A stretch of 64,000 bases of DNA from Sciurus carolinensis. Its lineage: Eukaryota; Chordata; Mammalia; Rodentia; Sciuridae. Below, piece by piece: positions 32,800 to 45,086 of the stretch. The position numbers were made by a program, and so were the translations under genes. The notes beneath the pieces were generated by a model. The model saw only the letters and a program-made list of their open reading frames with translations. It did not search any database and was not told the DNA's origin. The stretch lies in the NCBI RefSeq assembly GCF_902686445.1, contig NC_062227.1:19419678-19483677 (forward strand), read 5' to 3'. Position 1 is the first letter of the stretch, and the number at the start of each line of letters is the position of its first letter.

Positions 32800-33790
32800 A
32801 TTCTTCTATTAGGTACAGGGTCTCTGGTATAATTTCTAGGTCTTGATCCATTCTGAGTTGAGTTATGTGCAGGGTGAGATATAGGATTTAGTTTTATTTT
32901 GCTGTATAAGAATTTCCAGTTTTTCCAGCACCTTTTGTTAAAGAGGCTATATTTTTACCATTGTATGTATTTGGCTCCTTTGTGTATTATGAGATAACTG
33001 TATTTATGTGGGTTTTTCTTTGTGTCTTCTATTCTGTACTATTGGTATTCCTGCCTATTTTGGTGATTATAACCTGCCTTTTCTGTTACTGTTGCTCTGT
33101 AGTATAGTTCAAAATCTGTTATTTTGATACCTCCTTCTATTTTCTTCTTGCTAAGAATTGCTCGACTAGAGTTTCAAGGACAATATTGAATTGAAGTGAT
33201 GAAAAAGGGCATTTCTTTCTTGTCCCAGTTTGTAGAGGGAATACTTTCATTTTTTCTCCATTTAGAATGATGTTGGCTGTGGGTTTAGCATAGAAAGGCT
33301 TTACAATGTTGAGGTATGTTCCTACTATCCCAATTTTTTCTAGCATTTTGAGTATGAAGGGGTGTTGGATTTTATGAAATGCTTTTGCTGCAGCTATTGA
33401 AATAATCATATGATTCTTAACTTTAAGTCCATTGATATTATTAATTTAATTTATAGATTTCTGGATGTTGAATGAACCTTTCTTCCATTGGATGAATCCA
33501 CTTTGATCATGGTGCACTATCATTTTAACATGATTTGAATGCGATTTTACGGATTTTTGTTAAGAATTTTTGCATGTATGTTCATCAGGGATATTGGTCT
33601 TAAATTTTCTCTCCTTGTATGTCTTTGTGTGGTTTGGGATCAGGGTGATACTAGCTTCATAGAATGTGTTTGAAAGGATTAGTTCTTATTCCATTGAATA
33701 AAATGTTTGAGGAGCATTGGTATTATCTTCTTTGTAGGTCTTGAAGAATTTGGCTGAGAGTCTGTCCACATTTCTTATGGAGGAAGGCAG
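32800..33790 (-). mobile_element. L1 ORF2 fragment (antisense), second overlapping copy
   Basis: It repeats the interval of the preceding fragment (TTGATCCATTCTGAGTTGAG, CCTTTGTGTATTATGAG, TTGCTCTGTAGTATAG) and continues into the RT domain; the minus frame 33409-33137 carries the [15 protein letters not shown] and [14 protein letters not shown] blocks. Because the order restarts, this is a second insertion or a local duplication rather than a single element. Confidence 0.8.
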
Positions 33791-34066
33791 CTAGACCCAT
33801 ACTGGACTTCTGGAAAATGAGAAGAAATTATGTATTAGGTCACTGAGGCATAGGGTTTTGTCAGATAGAGCATGTACTTATAATTGTGCCAATTATCTCA
33901 TGTAAGATCACTTCAACTGAGTAACTCTCAAGACCTGATGCCAAATCAGGGTTAGAAGTACTTGAACTCATCACAAACTGTTAGCCAAGAAGAGTGTTCC
34001 CTCAGGGGCCATTTTTTGGCTTTGGAGTTGTTGAAAATATCAGAGAAATTGCGCTCACAGACACTC
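33791..34066. other. Unassigned sequence between L1 fragments
   Basis: Short non-repeat flank. No feature is recognised. Confidence 0.4.
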
Positions 34067-34731
34067 TTTTTTTATTGTATACAAATGGGATACATGTTGT
34101 TTCTCTATTTGTACATAGAGTCAAGGCATACCATTTGTGTAATCATACGTTTACATAGGGCAATGATGTTTATTTTTTTCCCTTCCCCCCCACCCCTCCC
34201 ACCCCTCTTTTCCCTCTATACAGTCCTTTTTTCCTTCATTCTTACCGCTCTCCTTATCCCTAACCCTAAACCTAACCCTAAACCTAATGCTAACCCCTCC
34301 CACCTCCCATTATATGTCCTCATCCGCTTATCAGCGAGATCATTCATCCTTTAGTTTTTTGAGATTGGCTTTTCTCACTTAGCATGATATTCTCCAATAT
34401 CATCCATTTGCCTACAAATGCCATAATTTTATCATTCTTCATTGCGGAGTAATATTCCATTGTATATATATGCCACAGTTTCTTTATCCATTCATCAACT
34501 GAAGGGCATCTAGGTTGGTTCCACAATCTGGCTATGGTGAATTGAGCAGCAATGAACATTGATGTGGCTGTATCTCTGTAGTATGCTGATTTTAAGTCCT
34601 TTGAGTATAGGCCAAGGAGTGGGATAGCTGGGTCAAATGGTGTTTCCATTCCAAGCTTTCTGAGGAATCTCCACACTGCTTTCCAGAGTGGCTGCACTAA
34701 TTTGCAACCCCACCAGCAATGTATGTAGAAC
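34067..34731 (-). mobile_element. 5'-truncated L1 (3' end), young
   Basis: An antisense L1 3' end with full 3' UTR: a T-rich start with GTATACAAATGGGATACATG, C-rich tract (34186-34215) and CCCTAA-like hexamers (34257-34296). ORF2 C-terminus follows (minus frame 34697-34344, 117 codons: [20 protein letters not shown] and related). The coding part is nearly identical to the copy at 6838. It is cut off just after the zinc-knuckle region. Confidence 0.9.
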
Positions 34732-34734
34732 TGT

Positions 34735-37700
34735 TACCCAAGATAGTACAAGGAGCATTTCTGCAACTATATAAATGATACATTGAAACAGGAATTTCAG
34801 CAATCCACTAAATGAGAGATTTTATATTTGCTTACTTGCTTTGCTTATTTTTCAGATTTCAGCATACACATCTCTGTCTGCTCTTATGCAGCGCTCACAC
34901 AAGCCAATTTTTTTCCAGGTGGATAGTTACTCATCCATGCCATTTAAACACTTCTGCAGTAAAAGAAAGGAGGAAGCACTTGACTGCTCATCACTGTCTA
35001 TCTGCCAATGTGATCATGAGGGATAAAGAATCACCCTTGGCAGAAAAATTGGAGATGCTTGCTATTTGATATACTGGCTACAGAGTTGTGACCCTTAGAA
35101 ACAACACTGTAACAGGAATACTGATGACACTGAAATAAATATATAAAGTTCTCTCTATAGCTCCAAACTTATCTTATATTTGCCACAGAGAAATAAAAAA
35201 TGCATTAGATGATTGTGTCAGGTCTGGAGTCTCCTTCAAGGGAACTGATATCCATAGAATTAGGAAAGTGAAGCTTGACATGTTCTCTTTTATTCAAGAA
35301 TTGATCCATTTGGAGTAGTGTTAACATCATCTGTCTAAAACTAATTGGCTAGAAAGCAAAACAAACTCTGGGAAAAATGAAGAAATGAAACTTTTGAAAG
35401 CACATTTATCTCAAAAACAAACATTCAAGTTGAAAGTGAAAAGTACTTGGGACAGTTTTAGGTTTACAATAAAATTTTGATATTTTAGAATTGTTTTATA
35501 CCAGAAATGTCAAGAATTTTTCACAAGTTACAAAATGTGTCCAATGAGAAAGATCAAGTAACTATTTTTTTAAAATAGGCATTTTAAATTATTCCTGTGC
35601 ATCTGCAAATTCTCATCATTGTTACATAAAGGACACCAGTTCCAAAGAGATCTTGGTGCCTTAAAATAGACACCTGGAGGAGCAACGTGGAGTTATTTGT
35701 GATGTTGTAAGAGTGTGACAGTATGTGTGGGGGGGTGAAGGTTTCTACACAGAAACCCCAGCTGAGAGGTTGTCTAAAATATTTATCCTGTGGCATGTAT
35801 TTCCAGGTTTATCTGTGTATGGTTATATACAACAAATTAACCTGCTGTAAGACTCTCAGTCAGTCTTCTCACTTGGGAACAGGAAGCTCAAATTTCATTC
35901 TTTCTCTACCTCTGGGACCACCTGCCACATGGATGTAGTCAGCTCTTTCCTGGTATCAGAAGGATGGTTCAGAAAATGAGAGACAGTAATGCAACAAGTT
36001 GCCCCATTCTACTCTGCTGATTGATGGACACTTAAAACTGAAAAGAGCTCTGCAGAGGTAGAAGTTACATCTCTTTCTCTACAATTATCTAATTATTGTG
36101 AACAAAATCTAGTAAATATACTGCACACTCTCTTCCAGTTATCATTAAATATTTTATCTCTGCTAGCAAAGTTACCATTTTTCTCAATGCTTTCACTAAA
36201 AATATTTCACCTCTATCATTGTAGTTCATACCTGGAGGTCTGTTTGTTTGGTTTTTGCAAAAAAATGTTTCAATTAGTTAGTGTCCAACACATTTTTATG
36301 GAGGCATTTTTGCCATGCCCTGAATAAATATACAATGAAGAATTGATGATCTGCTTCCTGTTCTTTTGGGTGTTATATTTTCATGTGACTTTTATATTTT
36401 ATATGAGTGTGTTAAAATTACAGATGTTTAATTAGTACACTGACAAAATAAGGTACAATGCAAAATAAAGGATGGAGGGTATTTGATTAGCACTGTGGAG
36501 AAAATAGTGTATGATGTAAATAAAAGACAGAGGGTATTTAGGGATAGCCAGGGGGAAAATTACTCTAGGTAGCAAGCAGTTTACCACTCAGGAAGTGGGA
36601 GGAAAAACTGTATATCAAATTGTCCCTCAACATAGTATTTTAAAACTAACCATCTCCTGTACCTTGTCTGCATCAGGAATTGGGAGTTTCTAGCAGGGTG
36701 TTTCTGGATCAAGGGGCAACCTGAGGTTGTAGTTATTTCAAGGATCAACTCATGGATGTACTTCAAATTCATGGGTAAGTGTACTAGAACCTCATATCCT
36801 CACTGGCTACTGGGGAGGCATTTTAATTCCTTCCATGTGAGCCTCTGCACAGTTCTTCTTGCAACATGGTGGGTCACTTTCTTTATAGTGAAACATCTTT
36901 CTGAAGCAATGTACCACCATCTCTGATGTGTGCTCTTGGTTAGACAAACTTCAGTATGGTCTGGAAGGATGCACAGAAGATGGAAATATCAGGAAGCAAG
37001 TGTCATTTAGGGCTTCAAAGTTTCAAACTTTGAAGGGTTGCAAACTTTGAAGTCTGCAACCACAATGACTATCATAAGAAACTTGGATTTTATTTTGCAG
37101 AGATGTCATTTGAATGTGCTATAATTCATATTTTAAACATTTATTCAAGTTAGAAGATAATATCTACTCAATCTACTCAAATTTATTCAAGTTGGAGGGT
37201 GGTCCAAAGAAAAGCAGATAGACACAAGGTTATTGTCATTGTAACAGTAAGATAACAAGATCTATAGCTGGGTACATAATATTTACAGACATTTGGATAA
37301 AGACATATTTGGAATATATTTTTGGTATTTCTAAGAGCACTCACTTGTTTTCCACACTAAATGTCAATGCAGATAACACCTAGCCTTGTTATTTATCAAA
37401 CATCAAGTAAGAGTATTTTCAATACTCATTCTGCACAATTAGAATTTAATCACTAGAGAATAGTAAAAGCTTTAATTTTAATATCTATACCCTCACACTA
37501 AAATTGAGCCATGGTATAAATAAGTTACATGTAGGAATAAGTCAAAATTTGAAAAAAATGTTATAATTAATATGAATGGTGTTAATACAAAGAAAATTAG
37601 CATTTATTAAGATCTTGTGGTATGTTAGGCATTAAAGACATTAATCATTAAAACTATTCAAAGCAATTATTTTCCTCATTATATAAAAATATGATATTCA

Positions 37701-38690
37701 GAGAAATGAAGTGACTTCTAGATTACCAATGTAGCAGTTAGTTGAATTCACTTTTGAAACTCAAAGTAGAGCAATTTGTTTTCATGTGGTAAAACACGAA
37801 AGGAGGCATTTATGAAAGCCTGAGGGAGAAAAATGACTCTAAAACATAAGATAAACTTTAATTTAAAAGTTATTTTGTCATGCTATCTGACCATAATTGA
37901 GTTCAGACATTAAAAATGTTATCAAATGGAAATCACTGACTCACCTAAATTGCCTTCACCTGACCCAGAAGAGAGTCAATACTGGCAACTTCCATCAAAC
38001 CCAGAGTAAGTAGCTTCTTAGTGTGGCAGTATTTGAAGATACAGGTACTGAATATACTACAGTTAATTTTTCTAAAGCAGCTAGCAGCAAAACAAGTTCA
38101 CTCATGCATTTCCAAGATTCCACCAAAGAAAAGTAATAATAATATTTTAAGAGCAAACTTCTGTGAAAAAAGATGCAACCTAGCAGGTTTGGTAAAGTTT
38201 AGGTGGAAAATTCAGATTTAGGTTGGAAAGCTCTTGCACAAGAGATTGCATCTCTATTTTCAAAAGGTCATTTGAAATCAGCAGATCCTCCTTCCCTACT
38301 TAACAGCTCACCTCTGTTTTCTAAATAGATGTGAACAGAGGAAGAAACAGTGTACTCGCAAAGCTGTGGATGCTGAAAATTTTGCTCCAGGGATTACACA
38401 ACATCCACTTGGGAATGGGAACCAGGCCTTTGGGGACATGGAGGACAGGGCCCAGGGGAGAGGACTAAAATGGTGGGTCACTGTGACTGGCACTTGACAT
38501 TTGAAGTCCACTGAATGTTAGTCATCCTTAGATAACAAGTAGGCGGTGCTGAGACTCATACACTAATCAACCCACCATTAATCAGAGTAATGGGATGAGT
38601 CTCCAGCTTTCTTTGATGGAGCAGAGGGCAGAGTTGCAGCTTTAAAAGTTTTTAATGGCTTTGATTAAGGAAAACAAAAGCAGCAACATG
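34735..38690. other. AT-rich single-copy sequence
   Basis: About 4 kb without recognisable genes or transposons. Scattered frames of 60-85 codons have no motif. A perfect 23-bp palindrome lies at 37013-37035. Confidence 0.45.
37013..37060. repeat. Perfect 11-bp-arm palindrome with third arm copy
   Basis: CTTCAAAGTTT-C-AAACTTTGAAG forms an inverted repeat with a one-base centre (37013-37035). AAACTTTGAAG then recurs at 37042-37052, inside a second inverted pair, GTTGCA...TGCAAC (37038-37060). Confidence 0.8.
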
Positions 38691-39923
38691 GTGTACACTC
38701 AGTAGCTCATTTTTCCTCTCATGGATGACTTGTGGATTAAAGGCACATCACATTAATCCACCCATGGCCTCCAGACCTACCGATGCTCCATCCTGACCCA
38801 GCAACTCCAAGGAAAAGGCAGGGATCCAGAAGCTCATGTTCACCAAGTTTCTGGTGTTGCACCCCAGAGCCCAATCCAGATGGAGAGTCCACCAAGCCTA
38901 CACCCACCCTATGCCATTTCGGTAGCACCATGCCCTGTAACCCCCACTCCATCCACTGAGCTTGGTCCACAAACAGCCCAGTGCCCCATGGTGACATGAG
39001 TGTGAAGCACACACCAACTTTCCGAGGGCACCCAGAACAATAGCAGTTGAAACACCAGCAGAGCCCAACTTCTGCCACCACCAGGGCTGAATTTTGCCAC
39101 CCACCACCTAGCACCGGTGTCTCAGGTGTTGGCACAGGGTCATGGCCAGGAGGGTCCCTGAAGCCTTACCAGCCTGCTATTTCATGGTGCACTGTGCCAC
39201 ATAAAACTACCAAGGACCCTGTACCCTGGCACTGGAGTGGGCAGGGATGAAGTGGCTCCCCTGCAGTAGGTCATGTTGCCTGGCCAGTCCTGGTGGCCAC
39301 TCCTGCCACACCTGTGCCCTGACCAGCACTGAGAAGAAAGAGCACTAGCTCGCTGTCGCCTCTACCTGGGCAACAGCCATGGTTCCCCATTAAGGGTCCC
39401 TTCACACGTGCCACCTGTGCCGAAGCAGATGATCCAGAGAGGCGGTTCCCATCTGGACTCACCCCCTCCCACCCTCCTGCAATTTTGCAGCTGATCTTGC
39501 AGCTTCTCACACAGGCTTGAACCCTAGGGAACTGGGGTGGACACTGCAGACAGCTGCATCTCAGTACTCACTCAGGGAGGGGCTTGCAGGACTGACTTTC
39601 ATGAACAGGGTGCCCCCAGGTGCTGTGGGCCAGGTGGGACCAGAGAAGGTAAGGTAAGGGGAGGGAATATTGTGAATCTTGGACCCGGGGCATGTGGGTT
39701 TGCCCTGGCATGTACCCAGGGAAGTGCCCTGCACCCATCCGCAGTCTCGGTGCTTGGTAGTGACATGCCAAGTTGGTGTAACATTTAATGAGAAGTTAAT
39801 GCAAATGTTTTTTTTTTATTCCAAGCAACAAGAGGCACCATGGGACTCAACCCCACCTGTGGAGAGTGGTGACAGAGGATGGGAGAGCAGTGACTGAGAT
39901 TGGGTGTCTCTGAAAACCTCAAC
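38691..39923. other. GC-richer segment upstream of LTR-A copy 2
   Basis: Composition rises sharply against the AT-rich DNA before it. Overlapping frames of 60-132 codons on both strands show no motif. It resembles neither L1 monomer nor LTR. It may be a decayed retroelement 5' region, but I cannot assign it. Confidence 0.3.
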
Positions 39924-40435
39924 TGTGGCATGCCCAGAGCCTGGGAATGTTTCTATGCAAGAGCACAGGATGCTTAGCTGCTGTGGCAATGCCTTGCTTG
40001 AGCAGGCTTTGTGCAAGAGTCCTATTAGCTCTGACCTTGATCTCAGGCACACAGCTCCAGGAAAGGAAGGAATTCTTATGCTAGACAACCACAAAATTTT
40101 ACCAGCTCTGCTTCCAGGTTTCTGACTGCCTTACATTAACATTTAGTAATGTACTTTGTTAAGAGCTACACAAAGCTCCTCTCATTGACCTTTCCAACTC
40201 TGGATTACAACTACAGAAAAACAATGTAGGACGTCCTAATTTCTGTGTCTTTCCTGAATATAAAGAATTGTATAGTCTTTAACCTGATAATGAGATATAT
40301 ATAAATAAAGATTGCTGGCATAACTCTTTAGATCTGTGTCTCCATCAGAGAGCAGAACTCCACCTGATCACAGCTTAATCTTCAAGGTCTGTGTCTGTGA
40401 ATCTTTATTTTCCAACCCCCCTTCAGCCTTTGACA
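39924..40435 (+). repeat. ERV2-type LTR (family A), copy 2, 5' LTR
   Basis: 512 bp starting TGTGGCATGCC and ending CCTTTGACA, collinear by eye with the minus-strand copy at 4454-4950. It has a TATATATAAATAAA region (40295-40310) and TCTTTATTTTCC near the end. It stands directly upstream of gag-pro-pol remnants in the same orientation, so it is read as the 5' LTR. No clear tRNA primer-binding site follows. Confidence 0.7.
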
Positions 40436-40740
40436 GATTAGAGAGTTTTAGTTGCACCCACCCAAGTTTCTGGGAGCGGACATGACTTTGATAAACTTTT
40501 TGCATTTGTAAAAATTTTGGTCATCTTCAGAAGGACAGTAAGATTTTAAAAAAAGGGGGACTGCAAAAAAAAAAATAAAGGCCAATCAGAAATGTCCAAT
40601 GTGTCATAAAGGATTTCATTGGTATAATCAATGCAGAAATAAAAGACATGTCAGAAATGCCAATTATGGGTCACCTCCTGATCAAAGGTCAAAGGAAGAG
40701 AGACCCTTCTCATCTGCAGATACAGATGTCTCCTTCAGAG
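40436..40740 (+). pseudogene. Retroviral leader and gag 3' remnant (nucleocapsid zinc knuckle)
   Basis: After the LTR a short leader-like stretch leads to a single nucleocapsid zinc knuckle at 40593-40634 with the spacing C-X2-C-X4-H-X4-C intact. Matrix and capsid regions are absent: only about 150 bp separate the LTR from the knuckle, so most of gag has been deleted. Nucleocapsid binds viral RNA during packaging; here only the motif remains. Confidence 0.75.
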
Positions 40741-41082
40741 ATGTTTCCAGTTCAAACAGAAGCTCCTTCCACAAACACTTGCATGCTACTAGAGGGATTA
40801 GATTTGATTAACACTGAAGATGCTTACATATATCTCCCTGGGGAAGTTTATAAAATTCTTACCCAAACTCAAGGACCTCTACCTAAAGGTAACTTTGGTT
40901 TAATTTTTTCCCACTCTCACAGTGCTAAAGAAGGAAAATCTATAATTTTTGAAGTGAATGATTCTGATTACACTGGTGTAATAAACATTCAAGTTTGGTC
41001 TCATAAGCCTTTAATTCTCCCCAAAGGATCCTCCATAGCTCAATTAATTGTCATTCTTATATTACTATGCAACAACCCCTAA
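40741..41082 (+). pseudogene. Retroviral dUTPase domain remnant
   Basis: The frame 40648-41082 (144 codons) includes dUTPase motifs in order: EGLDL (motif 1), PKGNFGLIFSHS (motif 2, degraded), NDSDYTGVI (motif 3, with the D-S-D-Y-T-G core) and KGSSIAQLI (motif 4-like). In betaretroviruses dUTPase is the N-terminal part of the protease polyprotein. It is open over the whole domain although the flanks are frameshifted. Confidence 0.8.
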
Positions 41083-41500
41083 GTGAAAGAAGAAATAAAA
41101 CATTTGGTTCCAGTAGTATAGGAGCATGTTTACCTATTACTGAAAATAGATAAAAATTAACCCTTTGTTTAAATGAGCAATCATGGGGCTATTTGACACC
41201 AGTGCTGACACCAATTATATGTGTCTCAATTTGGCCTTGTGCATGGCCTTTTCAGAGAGTAAACCTTTGGGGCATCAGAGGAAATAATAAACAGGTGTCT
41301 AAAAGGTCTCTATGTTTGCAATGCTTCACCCCTTCCAACCCACAAGGTATTACATTCAACCATATGTTATGACTATTCACTTTTCTATAAGGGGCAAAGA
41401 CATCTTACACAAGTTACAAATGCCTATGGAATTGCCTTTTTTATAGTTGTCTCTGTGGAGTAGACAACCTTCCCATGAAAGTGAAAAGTCACCACTCCTG
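41083..41500 (+). pseudogene. Retroviral protease remnant
   Basis: A short frame around 41185-41250 carries an aspartic protease active site read as D-T-S-A-D, where the family usual is D-T-G-A-D. Two stops follow soon. The region between dUTPase and RT has stops in all frames. Confidence 0.6.
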
Positions 41501-42480
41501 TCTGGGTAGAACATTGGCCATTGTCTAAGGATAAGGAGGCAGCTGCAGAAATTCTCATTCATGATCAGTTAAAATTGGGACATAGTGAACCTTCCACCAG
41601 TTCATAGCATACATCCATTTTTATCATAGACAAGTAATCAGGGAAATGGAGATTATTACAAGATTTAAAAGAAATTAATAAATGTATAAAAATATGGGTC
41701 CACTTCAATTAATTGATTGCCTAATCCTAATTTAATTCCTCAAGATTTTTCTTTATATTTAGTAGACTTAAAAAACTTTTTTAACTCTTCCTCTCTTTCC
41801 TGATGATCAAGAAAAAATTGCCTTCAGAGTTCCTGTTTGCAATCACATAACCTGCTGATAAATATCAGTAATAAGTTCTTCCTCAAGGTATGTTCAGTAG
41901 ACCCACATTATATCAACATTTTATGAATAAGGCTCTTCAGTGTTTCTGACAATTATTCCTACATATGCTTGTTTATCATTACATGAATGATGTACTTATT
42001 ATTGGGTCAATACTTACAGAACATACTTTAAATAAAATGCAGCACATTCCATTACAATCTGGCCTCCACATGGCCACAGAAAAAAATTAACAACTCCCTA
42101 TTAACTAATAAGGATGTAAAATATTCCATTCTTCATGTTGCAAAACTGACACTTTCTTCCAAATTCTTCTTAGTTCATTTACAGCAAATTTTATGACATT
42201 TTAATTGAGCTCCACCATATATTTCTTTAACTGCTGATATGTTGTCACCATTTTTTAGCTGCTGAGAAAACAACATAATCCCATCAGCTTTTCCAGTTAA
42301 CTTCTTCACTCACTGCAGCTCTTCAGCATGTTAATGAGAAATTATTTACAGTTCTTATAGATAGGTTTCTAACACTTAATGTTCTTTTATCTCTAATAAT
42401 CTTTACAAGAAAGCCTTATGCCTTTACTGCAGCTGTTGCCATTTAAAATAAAATCTTGTATGTGATAGAGTCGTCATATT
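41501..42480 (+). pseudogene. Retroviral reverse transcriptase remnant
   Basis: Ordered RT blocks are readable across several frames: WRLLQDLKEIN near 41650, LVDLKNFF near 41765, FRVPV near 41822, and a catalytic box read Y-M-N-D (41980-41991) in place of Y-M-D-D. One of the two essential Asp residues is therefore lost. Many stops and indels. It sits correctly between protease and RNase H. Confidence 0.75.
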
Positions 42481-42739
42481 CTCCTCACTTTTCAGGAAAA
42501 AAAATGTTCTACCTTATGCTGATATATGTATGTTCAATTGATCTCAGAGGGTTGCCATCATATTTTATCTCTAACAGGAACAGATATTCATGTAATTTAT
42601 CTTACTTATAGAAAGACTTAACATTTACAGTATTTACAATTCTTATTCTCAAGCTGTCTTAACTAAATTTTTAGCCCCTATTACTTTTCACGCACCTCAG
42701 GATGAGTGCCTTTACTTGTGTCAAGTCTCTCATGCTCCT

Positions 42740-43170
42740 TCTATAATCTCCTCCATTCTATTTTCCAGTGGGATTACTGTCTCTACTGATGGAGGAAAAC
42801 AACAGGGATCATTATCTATATTCACTGATAAAAAATGGACTGATTATTACACATTGCCTCAAGCTTCTCCTAAGTGAACAAAATTAGCTGCAATTATTTT
42901 GGCTTTTGATGTTTCCCACAACATTAAACATCACCTCAGATTCTCAGTATACAGCCAAACTGATACCTCATATTTCCTCTGCAATTTGGTCACCACATTT
43001 GGACTGTAATGTGTTATCCCTGCTTACTACTCTTCAATCTCTTTTACAGGATTATACAGCTGTGGTATTTCTTCCTCATATATGTAGCCACACTAAGATT
43101 TATGGACATCTCACTGAAGGAAATGGTCATGCTGATGCTGCTATAAAATCACTTTATCCTCTCTTTTGAG
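42740..43170 (+). pseudogene. Retroviral RNase H remnant
   Basis: A TDGG block near 42785, a TSDSQY block near 42925-42950 and HIxSHTKIYGHLTEGNGHADAA near 43077-43145 follow the family order; the last is homologous to the block in the minus-strand provirus at 3640-3680. A stop lies near 42877. Confidence 0.75.
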
Positions 43171-43990
43171 ATACCATGGTATCACACAATTTTTCATCAA
43201 AATGTTAATTTTTTAATGAAAACATTTTCTGTTTCCTTTCAACAGGCCCATATCATTGTTAATAATTGCTCTCCTTTCAAACCCTTTTGTTTCCCCACTT
43301 GGGAAACAGTAACCCCTCGAGGTGTATATTATAATACACTTAGGCAGATAAATATAACTCGTTTTCCTCCTTTTCATCCCTATTTCTTTTTACATGTTAC
43401 CACAGATACATCTCCAGGTCTTATATGGATCAGTGCACCTTGTTCAGAGATGGTCTCAACCTGTATCTCTCATGTGCTCCTTTGCACTGCCACCATGAGC
43501 AAACCTTATTGTTTAAAAACTGAGATTGCCCCTACTTATACTTCTAGTTCCTTTGCTAACTTTTGCAATCAATGGAATATAATTCTACCCTGTGTTATTC
43601 CTCACAATCCTAATGGGCAGGCTTTATTTGAACGTTCACATCACACACTTTGAATGTGCATTTTAAAAGAAAACAAAAAAGGGAATATAGTCTTGCTCAT
43701 GTTAATAATGCTCTCTATATTGCCTTGTTCATAACAAATGCTATTAATGTACAATATGAAGAAAATGCACATCGTTGGTCCTCTGTCTTGGACAGGTACT
43801 TTTTCCCTAAGGAATTCCTACCAAAGATTTAGGTAAAATACCAAGTTCCACTAGATCCAATATGGCAGGACCCTGAACCTTTAATTACATGTGAAAGAGA
43901 ATAGGCTGCTGTTATTACTCCTACAGGTCCTGTCTGGATTTCTGCCAGATGTGTGAGATCCATCAATCATCATGAGTTGGCATCAAGGAC
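43171..43990 (+). pseudogene. Retroviral integrase remnant
   Basis: The frame 43216-43653 carries the catalytic core. The first acidic residue is visible in a VTTDTSPG context, the second position reads E in KTEIAPTYT where D is usual, and the Glu in NPNGQ...ERSH is kept. The C-terminal domain follows in other frames, ending with a PVWISARCVRSI block near 43930-43965. It matches the integrase at 2960-3785 in order but is much more decayed. Confidence 0.8.
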
Positions 43991-44680
43991 ATTTCAATGT
44001 GATTCCCAAATTCTATTTTACTGTGGACCCTATTTTAAAGAAGGAGCATCCAATAAGAACAAGAGGTCCAAGAAACTCTCAGACTTCTAATCATCTAGTA
44101 ACTTGGGGGATATAAATATTTTAACAACATCTCAGCAATTTCTAGCCCAGATGGATTTAGAATATACTCTGGAAAAGTTGGTTACAGTTCTGTTTGCCAA
44201 ACTTACCCAGAATTCCACAATTATACTGGCAATTATTGTTTTATTTCTGTGTGATTGTATCCTTGTTGGTGGTGCCCAACTACTTAGGAAAAATTGTTAA
44301 TTCTTTTGAAATTTGTATCATTAATCTATTCTTGATAATATTGCAGCTATTGATTACTTGCTGATGTCACATCATAAGAGAAGCCAGAATTTAATAATTT
44401 GTGTTGTTTCCTTTTAACTAATATTAGTAACCCCATTTAAAGGTAATTGGATCATCTTGAGGACATTGTAAAGAAGGTGGAAAAAGAGGATGGAAGATGG
44501 GATTTTTTAGATTGGTTAACCTCATGGCTACCAAATTTTACATAGATCAAAGAACATTTATTGGAGAATATTTATTGATATTTGCCTTATTATACTGTGC
44601 TTATTTTTGCCAATGTTTGCCTTGCTTTCTCCCTCAATTTTCCTTGAACAGAAGATAAGTCATGTTTATTCTAAAGGCCA
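43991..44680 (+). pseudogene. Retroviral env traces
   Basis: A short env-leader-like block (VTWGDINILT, 44099-44128) opens a 65-codon frame. Farther on, a DWLTSWLPNF-type segment near 44510 is followed by a long hydrophobic run (about 44545-44630) that looks like the end of the transmembrane subunit. The bulk of env is missing. Confidence 0.5.
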
Positions 44681-44681
44681 T

Positions 44682-45086
44682 ACAAAACAAAAATGGGAGT
44701 TGTAGGGATTTCTTATCAGTCAATGTACAGAGGAGCAAAAGTCCTTTCAATTGAGCAGTTGCCTCAGGACACAATAGATGCTCTGTTTGAATGACTTAGA
44801 AATGCTCTGCAACTCCTCGGTGCCTGAGACATAGAGACCTTATTTTATTATAATAACCATTGGTCTTACTGGACTCCAAGAAGCAAGCAAGTAATGTGAT
44901 CTGGACATGAACAAAGATAACTGTAATATGTAACCTAGTGTAACTTAATATGACCCTGGAAAAGATAATAAACTAGACTGGCTTTCCCATGAGAGCTACT
45001 TCTTGCTCTTCACTAAACTGTATGCTTGCCTCTTTGCTAGCTTTCCTCTTAATTCATATAACTCGACCCCAATTAACCTTTACACA
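44682..45086 (+). repeat. Polypurine tract and 3' LTR (family B)
   Basis: A purine tract ACAAAACAAAAATGGGAGT (44682-44700) is followed by TGTAGGGATTTC at 44701, the expected start of a 3' LTR. The unit runs about 386 bp to a CA at about 45086 and contains AATAAA at 44967-44972. It does not resemble LTR-A at the other end of this provirus. Confidence 0.6.

Noticed and set aside
38737..39135. 132-codon minus-strand frame in GC-richer DNA
   Set aside because: Overlapped by several equally long frames on both strands, no motif; composition effect more likely.
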